Assembly (NCBI RefSeq): GCF_900091605.1
Contig: NZ_FMCQ01000001.1
Location: 124,001 to 188,000 of the forward strand
Reading direction: 5' to 3'
DNA length: 64,000 nucleotides
Origin: Micromonospora tulbaghiae
GTDB taxonomy: Bacteria > Actinomycetota > Actinomycetes > Mycobacteriales > Micromonosporaceae
Part shown: positions 34,602 through 44,026 of the stretch, piece after piece
How positions within the stretch are numbered: position 1 is the stretch's first letter
How the letters are laid out: each line of letters begins with the position of its first letter
Program-made: the position numbers and the translations under genes
Notes under the pieces: model-generated
What the model saw: only the letters and a program-made list of their open reading frames with translations
Told to the model about the DNA's origin: nothing
The model's database searches: none

Positions 34602-35236
34602 GACGTGCTCACCTCCTGTGGGCTAAGCGGCCACGGTCCTTCCGTGGCAGGAGGTCGTGCGTCGCTGCCCGAGGCCGGTGCCGGGGGAACCCGGTCGGAC
34701 ACACGGACAACCGGACCAGGATAGCCGGTCCGGACGATCATGGCCGGGCCGGTGGTCCCGGCGAGCCGGGTGCGGCGACAGGGGCCCACCTCCGGCGAGC
34801 CGGCAGGTGGACCCCTGTCCACGGGACCGCGGGGCGTCCCGTCCGCATTCCTTGGGTGGGACCTGGGGAGGAACGACCACACCGATGAGGTTGGATCGAA
34901 GACGCCCCGCGGAGCTTTATCGTGTTGTCACGTGGTTTGACCATACAATGGCTCTCGTCACCACTTGGGGCAAATGGAAGAATTGATCCGGCTGCCGGCC
35001 TCGCGTACCGGGACGACGAGCGGATCCCGCCCCGTCGTGCCGGGCCGCACGGCGGGGCGTCCCGTTTCCGGGGGTCCACCCTCGCCCGTCCGTGCTGTGG
35101 ACCACGTGCGGGCGGAGCGTCGACCATCGATCCCACCTCGGACAACGACCGCCGGCCCGGGTGGTGACGCGTTCGACCCGCCGGGGGCCTCCCGCGAGCG
35201 CGCCGACCGTCGCAGGCGCGACGTAGGCTGCCCTGC
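34602..35236. other. Intergenic region with the rpsF leader
   Basis: About 635 bp without a gene lies between rpsF (minus) and nfo (plus). Just upstream of the rpsF ribosome site a 7-bp hairpin gccacgg-tcctt-ccgtggc (34630-34648) would form in the leader RNA. A second 7-bp hairpin, ccggacc/ggtccgg (34711-34733), lies further out. The leader hairpin could be an S6/S18 feedback site as in other bacteria, but the characteristic bulge is not clear. A less GC-rich patch at 34900-34990 may hold promoters. Confidence 0.4.
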
Positions 35237-36019
35237 ATGCGAATCGGAGCCCACGTCGATCCGACCGACCCGCTGGCCGAGGCGGCCGCCCGGCAGGCCG
35301 AGGCGGTCCAGTTCTTCCTGGCCGACCCGCAGGGCTGGAAGGCCCCGAAGCCGCGCGAGGACGCCGAGCGCCTGCGCTCCGCCGACGTCGACCTCTACGT
35401 GCACGCGCCGTACGTGATCAACGTGGCCACGCTCAACAACCGGATCCGCATCCCCAGCCGCAAGCTGCTGCTCGCCCACGCCACCGCCGCGGCGGACGTC
35501 GGGGCCAGAGGGCTGATCGTGCACGGGGGCCACGTCAACGCCGGCCACGACGTCGCCGTCGGCTTCGACAACTGGCGCAAGACCTTCGCGTACGCGGCGG
35601 ACTCGGGCGGTTTCCCGCTGCCGGTGCTGATCGAGAACACCGCCGGCGGCGACAACGCCTGCGCCCGGCACCTCGACTCGCTGGCCCGGCTCTGGGATGC
35701 GCTCGGCGACCACGAGGTCGGCTTCTGCCTGGACACCTGCCACGCGTACGCCGGCGGCGAGGAACTGCTGGGCCTGGTCGACCGGGTGAAGGCGATCACC
35801 GGCCGGATCGACCTGATCCACGCCAACAACTCCAAGGGTGCGTTCAACTCCGGCCAGGACCGGCACGACAACCTGACCGGCGGCACCATCGACCCGGAGC
35901 TGCTGGTGGCGGTGATCCGCGCGGCGGGCGCGCCGGTGATCGTGGAGACTCCGGGCGGCGTCGAGGGCCAGACCGCCGACATCGCGTTCCTGCGCGGGCA
36001 GTTGGGCGCGGCGGCGTGA
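35237..36019 (+). CDS. nfo: Deoxyribonuclease IV (endonuclease IV family)
   Basis: A 260-residue AP endonuclease of the Nfo/xylose-isomerase-like TIM-barrel family, which cuts DNA 5' of abasic sites using three zinc ions. Metal-ligand motifs include VHAPYVINVA, LIVHGGHVNAG, PVLIENTAGG, VGFCLDTCHAYAGG, LIHANNSKG, the DRHDNLTGG loop and VIVETPGG. Its stop overlaps the next gene start by four bases (GTGA), coupling it to a large membrane protein. Confidence 0.93.
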   Translation: MRIGAHVDPTDPLAEAAARQAEAVQFFLADPQGWKAPKPREDAERLRSADVDLYVHAPYVINVATLNNRIRIPSRKLLLAHATAAADVGARGLIVHGGHVNAGHDVAVGFDNWRKTFAYAADSGGFPLPVLIENTAGGDNACARHLDSLARLWDALGDHEVGFCLDTCHAYAGGEELLGLVDRVKAITGRIDLIHANNSKGAFNSGQDRHDNLTGGTIDPELLVAVIRAAGAPVIVETPGGVEGQTADIAFLRGQLGAAA

Positions 36020-38025
36020 CGACCGAGCAGTCCGGCACCACCGGCCGCCGGCCCGGCGCCGAGTCCCGTGAGGACGGCGGCGCGGCTGCGCAGGACCGGC
36101 CGGACGCGAAGGAGGCAGCTGAGGCGCCCTCGTCCGGCAAGGCCGAGGCGACCGACACGGCGGACGCCGGGTCCGGGGCCGGAACCACGGACGAGGCCGC
36201 CGCGAAGAAGGCCGAGAGCGGGGACAAGAGCGCAACGGGCACGGCCGGCGAGAAGCCCGCCGATCCCTGGTCCGCGTTCGGGCCCGCGCCGGAGCCGGTG
36301 CTCGGCCGGGCCCGCCGGGCGGTCCGCGCGGTCGGCCGGTTCCTGGCGCACGAGTGGACGCTCGCCGCCGTCGCCGCGCTGGCGCTGGCCGCGGCGATGA
36401 CCTGGCCCACGTTGCGCTATCCGCGGCACACACTGCCGCAGGACTACTGGGATCCGAGCCTGCAGGCGTGGCAGATGGCGTGGTCCGGCCACATCCTGCG
36501 GACCGACCCGGCGATGCTGTGGCACGCGAACACGTTCTATCCGGAGAACTGGAGCTTCGCGTTCTCCGACACGCTCCTCGGGTACGCCCCGGCCGGCCTG
36601 ATCGGGGTCGGCCCGGAGCACGCCGTGCTGCGCTACAACATCATGTTCGTGCTGGCGCACGCGCTCGCAGCGTTCGGCGCGTACGTGCTGGCCCGGCAGC
36701 TCGGCGCGGGCCGCATCGGCGGCGCGGTGGCCGGGGCGAGCTTCGCCTACGCGCCGTGGCTGCTGGCCCAGGCGGGGCACCTGCACATCCTCTCCAACGG
36801 CGGCATCCCGCTGGCGCTGGCCATGCTGGCCCGGGGTCACGGCTGGTCGCTGCGGTACGGCTACCGGCCGCGCCGCCGGCACGCGGGCTGGGCGTTCGCC
36901 GGGTGGCTGGTGGCCGCGTGGCAGCTCAGCCTGGGGTTCGGCATCGGGCTGCCGTTCGCGTACATGCTGGCCGGGACCGGTGTGGTCTCGGTGGTGCTGT
37001 GGTTCGTGCGGCGACGCCGGGTGAAGCGTCCGTTCGGGCGGCGGCTGTTCCTGGCCGACGTGTTCGGCGGGCTCGCCTTCGCCGCGGTGGGCGCGGCGCT
37101 GGCGGTGCCGTACTTCAAGGTCGCCGAGCTGCACCCGAACGCGGAGCGGACGCTCGGTGACATCGGGCTCTACTCGCCGCCGGCGAGCGGCTTCTTCACC
37201 GCGCCGGCCGAGTCCCGGGTCTGGGGCGGGCTGCACGAGGGCGCCCGCGCCGTGCTGCCCTGGCACCCGGAGATGACGCTGCTGCCGGGCTTCGCGCTCT
37301 ACGCGCTCGCCGCCGGTGGCCTGTTCTTCTCGGTCTGGCGGGTCCGGCACCGGATCTTCCTGCTCGCCGGGGTGCTCGTGACGATGGCGCTGGCGATGGG
37401 CACCCGGTTCTTCGGCGGCCGGTTCACCTACGTGCCGTTGTTCGACTACCTGCCGGGCTGGAGCGGGCTGCGCACGCCGGGCCGGATGATGCTCTGGACC
37501 ACGCTGCTGCTGGGTCTGCTCGCGGCCGGCGCGGTCACCGCGTTCTGCATGCGGGTACGCGAGCTGGCCGCCGAACGGGTGCCGCCGTGGCCGGGCCCGT
37601 GGCTGCGCCTGGCCACGCTGCTGCCGTTGGCGCTGGTGCTCGTGGAAGGGCTGAACGCCACGCCGCAGCCGGTGGTGCCGCGGCAGCCGGCGGCGATGCG
37701 GACCGTCGACGGCCCGATGCTGGTGCTGCCGAGCAGCCAGAACCTGGACCAGCCGGTGATGCTCTGGTCCACCGACCGGTTCCAGCCGATGGTCAACGGC
37801 GGCAGCGGTTTCACGCCGCGTTCGCAGGCTCAGATCCGCGAGGCGACCGTCAGCTTCCCGGACTACGCGAGCGTCGACTACCTGCGGCAGATCGGCGTGA
37901 AGAACGTGGTCGTGCTGCGCGACGAGCTGGAGGGCACCCCGTGGGAGGGGATGCTCGACCGGCCGGTCGACACGCCGGGCGTGACCCGGGAGCAGGTCGG
38001 CGAGGCGGTCGTGTTCCGGCTGTAG
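36016..38025 (+). CDS. Large membrane protein, probable GT-C type glycosyltransferase
   Basis: A 669-residue protein. Residues 1-100 are a hydrophilic Ala/Glu/Lys/Gly-rich tail. Ten or more membrane helices follow, starting WTLAAVAALALAAAMTWP. The first outside loop, PQDYWDPSLQAWQMAW, with the acidic residues usual for GT-C enzymes, precedes NTFYPENWSFAFSDTLLGYAP. The last 130 residues form a soluble outside domain. Actinobacteria carry such genes next to the rpsF operon; lipid-linked sugar transfer is inferred, not proven. It overlaps nfo by 4 bp and ends in a terminator hairpin that includes its stop codon. Confidence 0.72.
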   Translation: MTTEQSGTTGRRPGAESREDGGAAAQDRPDAKEAAEAPSSGKAEATDTADAGSGAGTTDEAAAKKAESGDKSATGTAGEKPADPWSAFGPAPEPVLGRARRAVRAVGRFLAHEWTLAAVAALALAAAMTWPTLRYPRHTLPQDYWDPSLQAWQMAWSGHILRTDPAMLWHANTFYPENWSFAFSDTLLGYAPAGLIGVGPEHAVLRYNIMFVLAHALAAFGAYVLARQLGAGRIGGAVAGASFAYAPWLLAQAGHLHILSNGGIPLALAMLARGHGWSLRYGYRPRRRHAGWAFAGWLVAAWQLSLGFGIGLPFAYMLAGTGVVSVVLWFVRRRRVKRPFGRRLFLADVFGGLAFAAVGAALAVPYFKVAELHPNAERTLGDIGLYSPPASGFFTAPAESRVWGGLHEGARAVLPWHPEMTLLPGFALYALAAGGLFFSVWRVRHRIFLLAGVLVTMALAMGTRFFGGRFTYVPLFDYLPGWSGLRTPGRMMLWTTLLLGLLAAGAVTAFCMRVRELAAERVPPWPGPWLRLATLLPLALVLVEGLNATPQPVVPRQPAAMRTVDGPMLVLPSSQNLDQPVMLWSTDRFQPMVNGGSGFTPRSQAQIREATVSFPDYASVDYLRQIGVKNVVVLRDELEGTPWEGMLDRPVDTPGVTREQVGEAVVFRL

Positions 38026-38040
38026 ACCGGAACACGACCG
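38006..38040. terminator. Terminator overlapping a stop codon
   Basis: Perfect 14-bp arms cggtcgtgttccgg (38006-38019) and its complement (38027-38040) with a 7-nt loop that contains the TAG stop at 38023-38025. It can end both the rightward gene and the leftward GT87 gene (stop at 38047). Confidence 0.8.
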
Positions 38041-38046
38041 TCTCGG

Positions 38047-39603
38047 TCACACCGGCACGGGTTCGGCGGGCCGTTCGGCGGCTCGTGCCCGCCAGCGCTG
38101 ATGCCAGGGCGCGTCGGGCGCGCCGTCGAGCACCCCGCCGTCCGGGTCGTCGTCGTAGGTGTGCCGGACGACATCCAGTTCGGGCCGCATGATGTCCCGG
38201 ATCACGAACCCGCAGAGCACCACCACGGTGATCAGGCGCAGGCTCGACGCCAGCACGAAGACGCCCTCGGGGAAGACCGGCCGGGACATGGCCGTGCCGA
38301 GCAGTTCGCCGTAGAACGCGGCGAAGTAGCAGACCTCGGCGACCTGCCAGGCCAGGAACGCGCCCCAGCGCGGCCGGGCGAGCACCGCGAGCGGCAGCAG
38401 CCAGAGCACGAACTGCTGGGACCACACCTTGCTGAAGATGAGGAACGCGGCGACCACCAGGAAGGCGAGCTGGGCCAGCCGGGGGCGGCGCGGCGCGAGC
38501 AGGGCCAGCCCGGCCACGCCGAGGCAGGCCAGCCCGAAGAGCAGGTACGACAGCCAGTTGAGGGTGGGGATGTTCGCGTTGAGCCACTCGAAGGGCCCGA
38601 GTTCGCCCGGTGCGGACGGGCTGATCCGGCCGTCCAGGTAGCGGCCGATGTACCAGAGCGTGCCCCAGTCGATCGGGCGCGTGGTGTTCAGGTCGAAGAA
38701 GCGTTCCCAGTTCTCCCGGTAGGGGATCGCCACCGGCAGGTTCACCGCCACGAGCGTCACCAGCGCGGTCGCCGTGGCGACGAGCCCGGCCAGCATTCTG
38801 CCGGCGCGCAACGCGAGGACCAGGATCGGCCCGAGGAGGAACAGCGGCCACATCTTGGCCGCGCCGCCCAGTCCGATGAGGACGCCGGCCACGCCGGGCA
38901 GCAGCAGCGCGTACCGGTCGGGGCGGGCGCGCGCCCAGGCCAGCAGGCCGAACGCGGCCAGGCCGATGGCGAGCAGGTCCCAGTTGACGGTGGCGGTGAG
39001 CACCAGAGCCGGGGAGAGCGCGAACAACGCGGCGTCCCAGGGTCGTCGTCGGCGCAGGCTGAGGATCACGGCGACGGTGGCGACCGCGAGCGCGCCGAGC
39101 ACCAGCGCGTTCAGGTTGTAGAACCACTGGCCCTGGTTGATGGCGGGGTTGTCGGCACCGAGGGCGTGCACCGGCAGACCGAGAGCGCCCATGAAGTAAC
39201 CGGTCAGCACCGGGTACTCCACCGGATGGTCGGCGTAGGGCACCTTGCCCTCGTTGAGCCCTTCGGCGTAGTAGAGGGCGAGCACGTCCGTGTAGCACAT
39301 CCGGGTGTACTGGATGTTGTTCTGCCAGGCGCCGTCCTGGCAGGGCGATTTCTGCACCCAGTGCAGGGCCAGCGTGAGGCAGACGAGCGCCAGCACGATC
39401 CGGCCGGCGGTCCAGAAGCGGCTCTCCCGGTCGGCGGGCCGGTCCAGGGCGACGGCGTGGTCGCCGAGCGGCCCGCCGATCAGACCGGAGGCGCCCCGGA
39501 CGAACCAGTCCGAGCGGGACGGGTGGTCCACCGTCTCTGCGGATCGTGGCGCCGCCTCGGACGCGCCGGGCTCATCGATGCCTGCGGGCGACTGGGTGCT
39601 CAT
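38047..39603 (-). CDS. GT87-family membrane glycosyltransferase
   Basis: A 518-residue GT87/DUF2029-type protein with about ten helices after an 80-residue hydrophilic tail. Key loop residues are in MCYTDVLALYYAEGLNEGKVPY (acidic GT-C motif), followed by HPVEYPVLTGYFMGALG and GAAKMWPLFLLGP. The homologous gene next to ponA in mycobacteria and streptomycetes supports a conserved envelope role, probably sugar transfer from a polyprenyl phosphate. It lies 120 bp downstream of ponA on the same strand, with a strong hairpin between them. Confidence 0.82.
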   Translation of the reverse strand: MSTQSPAGIDEPGASEAAPRSAETVDHPSRSDWFVRGASGLIGGPLGDHAVALDRPADRESRFWTAGRIVLALVCLTLALHWVQKSPCQDGAWQNNIQYTRMCYTDVLALYYAEGLNEGKVPYADHPVEYPVLTGYFMGALGLPVHALGADNPAINQGQWFYNLNALVLGALAVATVAVILSLRRRRPWDAALFALSPALVLTATVNWDLLAIGLAAFGLLAWARARPDRYALLLPGVAGVLIGLGGAAKMWPLFLLGPILVLALRAGRMLAGLVATATALVTLVAVNLPVAIPYRENWERFFDLNTTRPIDWGTLWYIGRYLDGRISPSAPGELGPFEWLNANIPTLNWLSYLLFGLACLGVAGLALLAPRRPRLAQLAFLVVAAFLIFSKVWSQQFVLWLLPLAVLARPRWGAFLAWQVAEVCYFAAFYGELLGTAMSRPVFPEGVFVLASSLRLITVVVLCGFVIRDIMRPELDVVRHTYDDDPDGGVLDGAPDAPWHQRWRARAAERPAEPVPV

Positions 39604-39674
39604 GGAGAGGCATCCTGCCGTACACCGGGGGTCGCCGTCCCGTCGCGCGCGGAGAAATTCCGGTACGCGAAACG

Positions 39675-39709
39675 CGGCGGCGGCCGGACCCGAGGTCCGG
39701 CCGCCGCCG
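39675..39709 (-). terminator. Terminator after ponA
   Basis: Perfect 15-bp GC-rich arms (39675-39689 and 39695-39709) with a 5-nt loop, 15 bp after the ponA stop on the minus strand; the following transcript has a short TTT. It separates ponA from the GT87 gene. Confidence 0.7.
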
Positions 39710-39723
39710 TCAGGTGGTACGCG

Positions 39724-42549
39724 TCAGTTCTGTCGTGTCGGTGGTGTGCTCGGTAGCAGCCCGCCGCCACCACCGCCGCCACCGGGACGTCCGCCGCCTC
39801 CGGGGAGCCCGCCCCCGCCGGGCGTTCCACCCTGGTCACCGCCACCGGGGGTGCCGCCGCCGGGCGTGCCGCCGGGGCAGAACAGGCCCAGCGGGTCGCA
39901 GTTCGGGCCGCCCGGCTGGCCGGGCTCGTTCGTCGGCGGCGGTGCCTCGCCGTTGCCGGTGTCGTCCTCGCCGACGTTCGCCGCGGGCGGGAACTCCTCT
40001 TTGTCCTTGCCCTTGAGCGCGTCGTTCATGAAGCGCTGGAAGATGTCACCCGGCATCCGGGCGCCGCTGATGTCCCGGCCGTCCTTGTACTTGATCGCCT
40101 TGCGGTCCTTGGCGTTGCCGACCCAGACCGCGGTGGCGAGCTGTGGCGTGTAGCCGATCATCCATGCGTCACCGTTGCGGGTGGTCTTGTCACCGAGTTC
40201 CCAGGTGCCGGTCTTCTCGGCGACCTGGCGGCCCTCCTCGAGCTTCTTGTTGATCTGGCCCGGGTACTGCTTCAGCACGGACGTCACGTCGGCGACGATG
40301 TCCTTGTCGATCCGCTGCTGCCCCTTGAGCTTCTCCCCGCCGACCGTGTCCCACTTGCCGGTGTCCGGGTTCTGCTTCTGCACCAGCTTCACGAAGTGCG
40401 CCTTGTGGTAGACGCCCTGGTTGGCGAACGTGGCGACGCCGTTGGCGTGGTCGAGCACCGTGATCGGGTACTGGCCGTAGCCGAGGACGTGGAAGAACGG
40501 CGACGGAGCCAGGTCCTTCGGGTCGGCCTTGGTCAGGTCGTGCGCCTTGGCCGGGTTGGTGTCGGTCTGCCACATGGTGGTGACGCCGGCCTGCTTGGCC
40601 ATGTCGAGCACCTTGTCCGGGCCGATCTTCTCGGTGATGTAGTAGAACGGCACGTTCAGCGACTTCAGCGTCGACAGTTCGAGCGTGCAGGAGTCACCGC
40701 AGGAGACCTTGTCCGCGCCGGCGTTGCTGACCTTGAACTTGGTGCCCTTCGGCGTGAACGCCGTGCCCTTCCACCGGGACTTGAGGGAGATGCCTTCCTT
40801 GAGCGCTGCGGCGAGCGTGTAGATCTTGAAGCTCGAACCCGGCGAGTGACCGCCGCTGACCACGCCGTTGTCGACGTTCTTCCCGGCGTAGTCGGTGCCG
40901 GTGCCGTTGTCCCCGCCGTAGTAGGCCAGCACCCGGCCGGTCTTCGGGTCGATGGCCACCACGGCGGCCATCAGGTTCGGCGGCTGGCCGGCGAGTTCGG
41001 AGCCCTTCTTGGCCCGCTGGGCCGCGGCGAGCGCCGCCTCCTGCATCTTCTGGCTGATGGTGGTTGTGATCTTGTAGCCGCCGCGGCTGAGCGCCTTGGC
41101 GCACAGCGGCTTCTTCTCGGTCGCCTCGGCCTCGTTGTCGGTGCAGAGCTTCATCTCGCGCAGTTCCTGCGAGACGTAGTTGACGATGTTGCCGTACGGG
41201 GTGTCGATGCCGAAGCCGCCGCCGCTGTTCTTCTTCGGCTTCGCGATGTTCTTCGGGTACTCGGTGGGGTGCTGCGGCGTGTTCGGCGCATCCAGCCACT
41301 TCTCCGTGATCATGCCGTTGACCACGTAGTTCCACCGGTCCAGTGCGGCGGTCGGGTTGATCGCCGGGTCGTAGCCCTGGTGGGTGGCGCTCGGCTCCGG
41401 CTGCTTGATCAGCGCGGCGAGCACCGCGGCCTCGGCCACGGTCAGGCTCTTGACGTCCTTGTCGAAGTAGGTCCGCGCCGCCGCCTGGATGCCGTACGCG
41501 CCGCGGCCGAAGTAGATGACGTTCAGGTAGTGCTGCATGATCACGCGCTTGTCGTACTTGTCGTTCAGCTTGGAGGCGAGGATCGCCTCCTTCACCTTGC
41601 GGCCGTACGTGTCCTGGTTCAGGTTCTCGAACGCGTTGCGCGCGTACTGCTGGGTGATGGTCGAGGCGCCCTGCTTGTCGCCGCCGGTGAGGTTGTTCCA
41701 CGCGGCCCGGGCGATGCCCTTGTAGTCCACACCGGAGTGCTTGTAGAAGTTCCGGTCCTCAGCCGCGGCGACCGCGTGCTGGACGTGCTCCGGGATCTGG
41801 TCGATGGTGACCAGCTGGCGGTTCTGGTCGCCGATCCGGGCGATGGCGGTCTTGCCGCTCGAGTCGTAGATGGTGGTGGACAGCGGCGGAATGGTGTCCT
41901 CCGGGAGCACCACCTTGGTGGAGTACCAGGTGAAGCTCACCACGCCGATGCCGGCGAGCATGATGAACACGGCGAAGCCGGCGATCAGGATGTTGATCCG
42001 GCGGCGCTTCTTCGCCCGCGCCGGGTCCTCACCGCGGCCACGCCGGCCGGGGCCGGTCGGACCACCGGGACCACCGGGGCCGCCGCCGGAGGCGCCGGGC
42101 ACCCGGGCCCGGCCACCGACCGCCGCCGCGCCGACGCTCGCGCGTGCGCCCACGCTCGCGCGCCCGCCGACGCCGGCCGCGCCGACGCTCGCCGCGCCCA
42201 CCGAGGCACGTCCGGCCGGAGCGGCCGGGGAGACCGGCACCGACGCCCGGCCGGCGCCCGCGCGTCCGGAGGCGCCGGGTGCCGGCGAGACGGGCACCGA
42301 GGCCCGGCCGCCCGCGCCGGCCCGGCCGACCGGGGCCGCGCCTGCCGCTCCGCGCGGCGCCGGAGCGGCGCCACCGACCGAGGCCCGGCCGCCCGCGCCG
42401 TACGGTGTCGCGGAGGCGCGCGCCGAGGCGCCGCCCTGGGCCGCGCCGGACCAACCGTTCCCGCCCCGGCTCCCTTCGGAACCGGGGTCGCCGTTCGGGC
42501 CCGGGATCTGGGCCCGCCCACGCGAAGAACTGGGATCGCCGTAGTTCAT
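39724..42549 (-). CDS. ponA: Bifunctional penicillin-binding protein (class A)
   Basis: A 941-residue peptidoglycan synthase. The cytoplasmic N terminus (about 180 residues) is low complexity, built from variants of GRASVG and RASVPVSPA. The single membrane helix is at about 187-208 (INILIAGFAVFIMLAGIGVV). The GT51 glycosyltransferase begins with EDRNFYKHSGVDYKGIARA near 260 and GASTITQQYARN. The transpeptidase has the SxxK serine motif SSFK near 570 and the KTG motif near 778. A Pro/Gly tail ends the extracellular part. It is the PonA1 type of this chromosomal position, polymerising and cross-linking the wall. Confidence 0.95.
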   Translation of the reverse strand: MNYGDPSSSRGRAQIPGPNGDPGSEGSRGGNGWSGAAQGGASARASATPYGAGGRASVGGAAPAPRGAAGAAPVGRAGAGGRASVPVSPAPGASGRAGAGRASVPVSPAAPAGRASVGAASVGAAGVGGRASVGARASVGAAAVGGRARVPGASGGGPGGPGGPTGPGRRGRGEDPARAKKRRRINILIAGFAVFIMLAGIGVVSFTWYSTKVVLPEDTIPPLSTTIYDSSGKTAIARIGDQNRQLVTIDQIPEHVQHAVAAAEDRNFYKHSGVDYKGIARAAWNNLTGGDKQGASTITQQYARNAFENLNQDTYGRKVKEAILASKLNDKYDKRVIMQHYLNVIYFGRGAYGIQAAARTYFDKDVKSLTVAEAAVLAALIKQPEPSATHQGYDPAINPTAALDRWNYVVNGMITEKWLDAPNTPQHPTEYPKNIAKPKKNSGGGFGIDTPYGNIVNYVSQELREMKLCTDNEAEATEKKPLCAKALSRGGYKITTTISQKMQEAALAAAQRAKKGSELAGQPPNLMAAVVAIDPKTGRVLAYYGGDNGTGTDYAGKNVDNGVVSGGHSPGSSFKIYTLAAALKEGISLKSRWKGTAFTPKGTKFKVSNAGADKVSCGDSCTLELSTLKSLNVPFYYITEKIGPDKVLDMAKQAGVTTMWQTDTNPAKAHDLTKADPKDLAPSPFFHVLGYGQYPITVLDHANGVATFANQGVYHKAHFVKLVQKQNPDTGKWDTVGGEKLKGQQRIDKDIVADVTSVLKQYPGQINKKLEEGRQVAEKTGTWELGDKTTRNGDAWMIGYTPQLATAVWVGNAKDRKAIKYKDGRDISGARMPGDIFQRFMNDALKGKDKEEFPPAANVGEDDTGNGEAPPPTNEPGQPGGPNCDPLGLFCPGGTPGGGTPGGGDQGGTPGGGGLPGGGGRPGGGGGGGGLLPSTPPTRQN

Positions 42550-42743
42550 TCCTCACACCCTGCCGGTCGCGGTGGGGCGCGGGGGCGCCGCCACCGGGTT
42601 GCCGTGAGCTGGAACACGGGACGTTACCCGCCGGCCGCGCCAGCGATCGCCCGTCAAATCCGATCTATTCGGACCAATTACGCGTAAGGGCTGTCGATCC
42701 TGCCGCCCGGGGAATGGGCCGGCAGTGATCGGGACAGCCGCGT

Positions 42744-43190
42744 TCACCGTTGCGCCTCTCGCCTTCGCCGAGGGGTGGAGCCGTTGGCCGCGACCGACTC
42801 GTCCGCGTCCTCCGCCTCGCCCGCGAGACCGTCCCGGCCGAGCAGGAACTGCTCGACCAGGTGGTTCCAGTCGCAGCCGGGGCAGACCTCCACCACGAAC
42901 ACCTGGAACTCACGCAGCGTCATGGCCAGGACGGGCAACTCGGCCCGGGTACGCGCCTGGCCGGCCGACTGCTTGAGTTCGTCACCGTAAATGTAGTGGA
43001 CGTGGATCAGGTTCTCGCTGCGGCAGATCGGGCAGCGGCGGTCGGTCGGCTCGCCGTGGAAGCGAGCAGCGTTCTTCAGGTACGGCGAGGCGTCGCAGAC
43101 GTCGTACGTGCCGATCCGCCCGGCGAGCAGTTCACGCAGCACAGCCCGCTTCTGAAGCGAGTAGTCGACGACCTGGCGCTGCGTACGCAT
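42744..43190 (-). CDS. DUF5318 family protein
   Basis: A 148-residue cytoplasmic protein with a zinc-site pattern: RRCPICRSENLIHVHYIYGDELKQSAGQ and VVEVCPGCDWNHLVEQFLLG (two CxxC pairs). It opens MRTQRQVVDYSLQKRAVL. The family is found beside ponA in actinobacteria, so a link to wall synthesis is suspected but no activity is known. It reads toward ponA (194 bp upstream of it) and diverges from the PadR gene across a 25-bp palindrome. Confidence 0.85.
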   Translation of the reverse strand: MRTQRQVVDYSLQKRAVLRELLAGRIGTYDVCDASPYLKNAARFHGEPTDRRCPICRSENLIHVHYIYGDELKQSAGQARTRAELPVLAMTLREFQVFVVEVCPGCDWNHLVEQFLLGRDGLAGEAEDADESVAANGSTPRRRREAQR

Positions 43191-43298
43191 GCGGCAAAGG
43201 GTACGCGCTCCGGCGAACCCAGGCGACCATGGTCACGATGCGTGAGGACCGCGTCGCGTAAGCAGGGGTTTGCCCCACCCTTCCCTCTCCGCTAACGT

Positions 43299-43323
43299 GC
43301 GATGTATCGGTTCGATACATCGC
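43299..43323. promoter_or_regulatory. PadR-type operator
   Basis: Perfect 11-bp arms gcgatgtatcg (43299-43309) and cgatacatcgc (43313-43323) with a gtt centre. The inner ATGT...ACAT spacing is the classic PadR-family binding pattern. It lies 42 bp before the PadR start and 109 bp from the divergent DUF5318 start, so autoregulation is likely, with possible control of both directions. Confidence 0.75.
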
Positions 43324-43364
43324 GGTGGTTAGCGCTCCGCGCAGGGGGAAAGAGGGGATGGCCC

Positions 43365-44003
43365 GTGCTCGAGCTCGCCATCCTCGGCCTCCTGCAGGAG
43401 GCGTCGATGCACGGCTACGAGCTGCGCAAGGAGCTGACCGCCAAGCTCGGTGCCATCCGGGCGGCGATCAGCTACGGCTCGCTCTACCCGACCCTGCGTC
43501 GGCTGCAGGCGGCGGGATGGATCGCCGAAGCGGCCGAGACACCCGCGACCGCCGAGGAGGTTCCCGCGCTGACCAGCCGACGCGGTCGGGTGGTCTACAC
43601 CATTACCGCGGAGGGCAAGGAACGCTTCGCCCAGCTGATAGCGCAGGCTGGACCCGAGACGTACGACGACACGGGCTTCGGCGTGCACTTCGCGTTCTTC
43701 GCCCGGACCGACCAGGCCACCCGGCTCCGGATCCTGGAAGGTCGTCGCCGCAAGATCGAGGAACGTCGCGAAGGTCTTCGTGACGTGCTCGGCCGGGCAG
43801 CCGAGCGCCTCGACGCGTACACCCTGGAACTGCAACGCCACGGGCTCGACGCCTGTGAGCGCGAGGTCCGCTGGCTGGAGGAGCTCATCGCCAACGAGCG
43901 CTCCGGCCGGGCCCCCGCCGACCCGCGACCCGGGACGGCCGGTGGCCGAGGAGACAACGACAGCCCGCCCACGCCTGGAACGTCCAGGAAAGAGCGGCCG
44001 TGA
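43365..44003 (+). CDS. PadR-family transcriptional regulator
   Basis: A 212-residue regulator with the PadR winged helix: [26 protein letters not shown], the recognition region [18 protein letters not shown], then [19 protein letters not shown], and a C-terminal coiled dimerisation region ([26 protein letters not shown]). GTG 43365 with GAGGGG 7 bp upstream is chosen; it sits just downstream of the palindrome at 43299-43323. In mycobacteria and streptomycetes a PadR gene also neighbours ino1, which suggests it controls inositol/mycothiol metabolism. It ends 23 bp before ino1. Confidence 0.9.
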   Translation: MLELAILGLLQEASMHGYELRKELTAKLGAIRAAISYGSLYPTLRRLQAAGWIAEAAETPATAEEVPALTSRRGRVVYTITAEGKERFAQLIAQAGPETYDDTGFGVHFAFFARTDQATRLRILEGRRRKIEERREGLRDVLGRAAERLDAYTLELQRHGLDACEREVRWLEELIANERSGRAPADPRPGTAGGRGDNDSPPTPGTSRKERP

Positions 44004-44026
44004 TGAAGAAGAAGGAGGCAGACGCT

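Noticed and set aside
34925..34940. CACGTG core that recalls a parS site
   Set aside because: Outside the CACGTG core only two of the first five bases match the parS consensus TGTTTCACGTGAAACA.
34948..34986. 12-residue frame MALVTTWGKWKN with two tryptophans, and a patch of lower GC
   Set aside because: No ribosome site precedes it, there is no second copy, and no gene nearby suggests a leader role.
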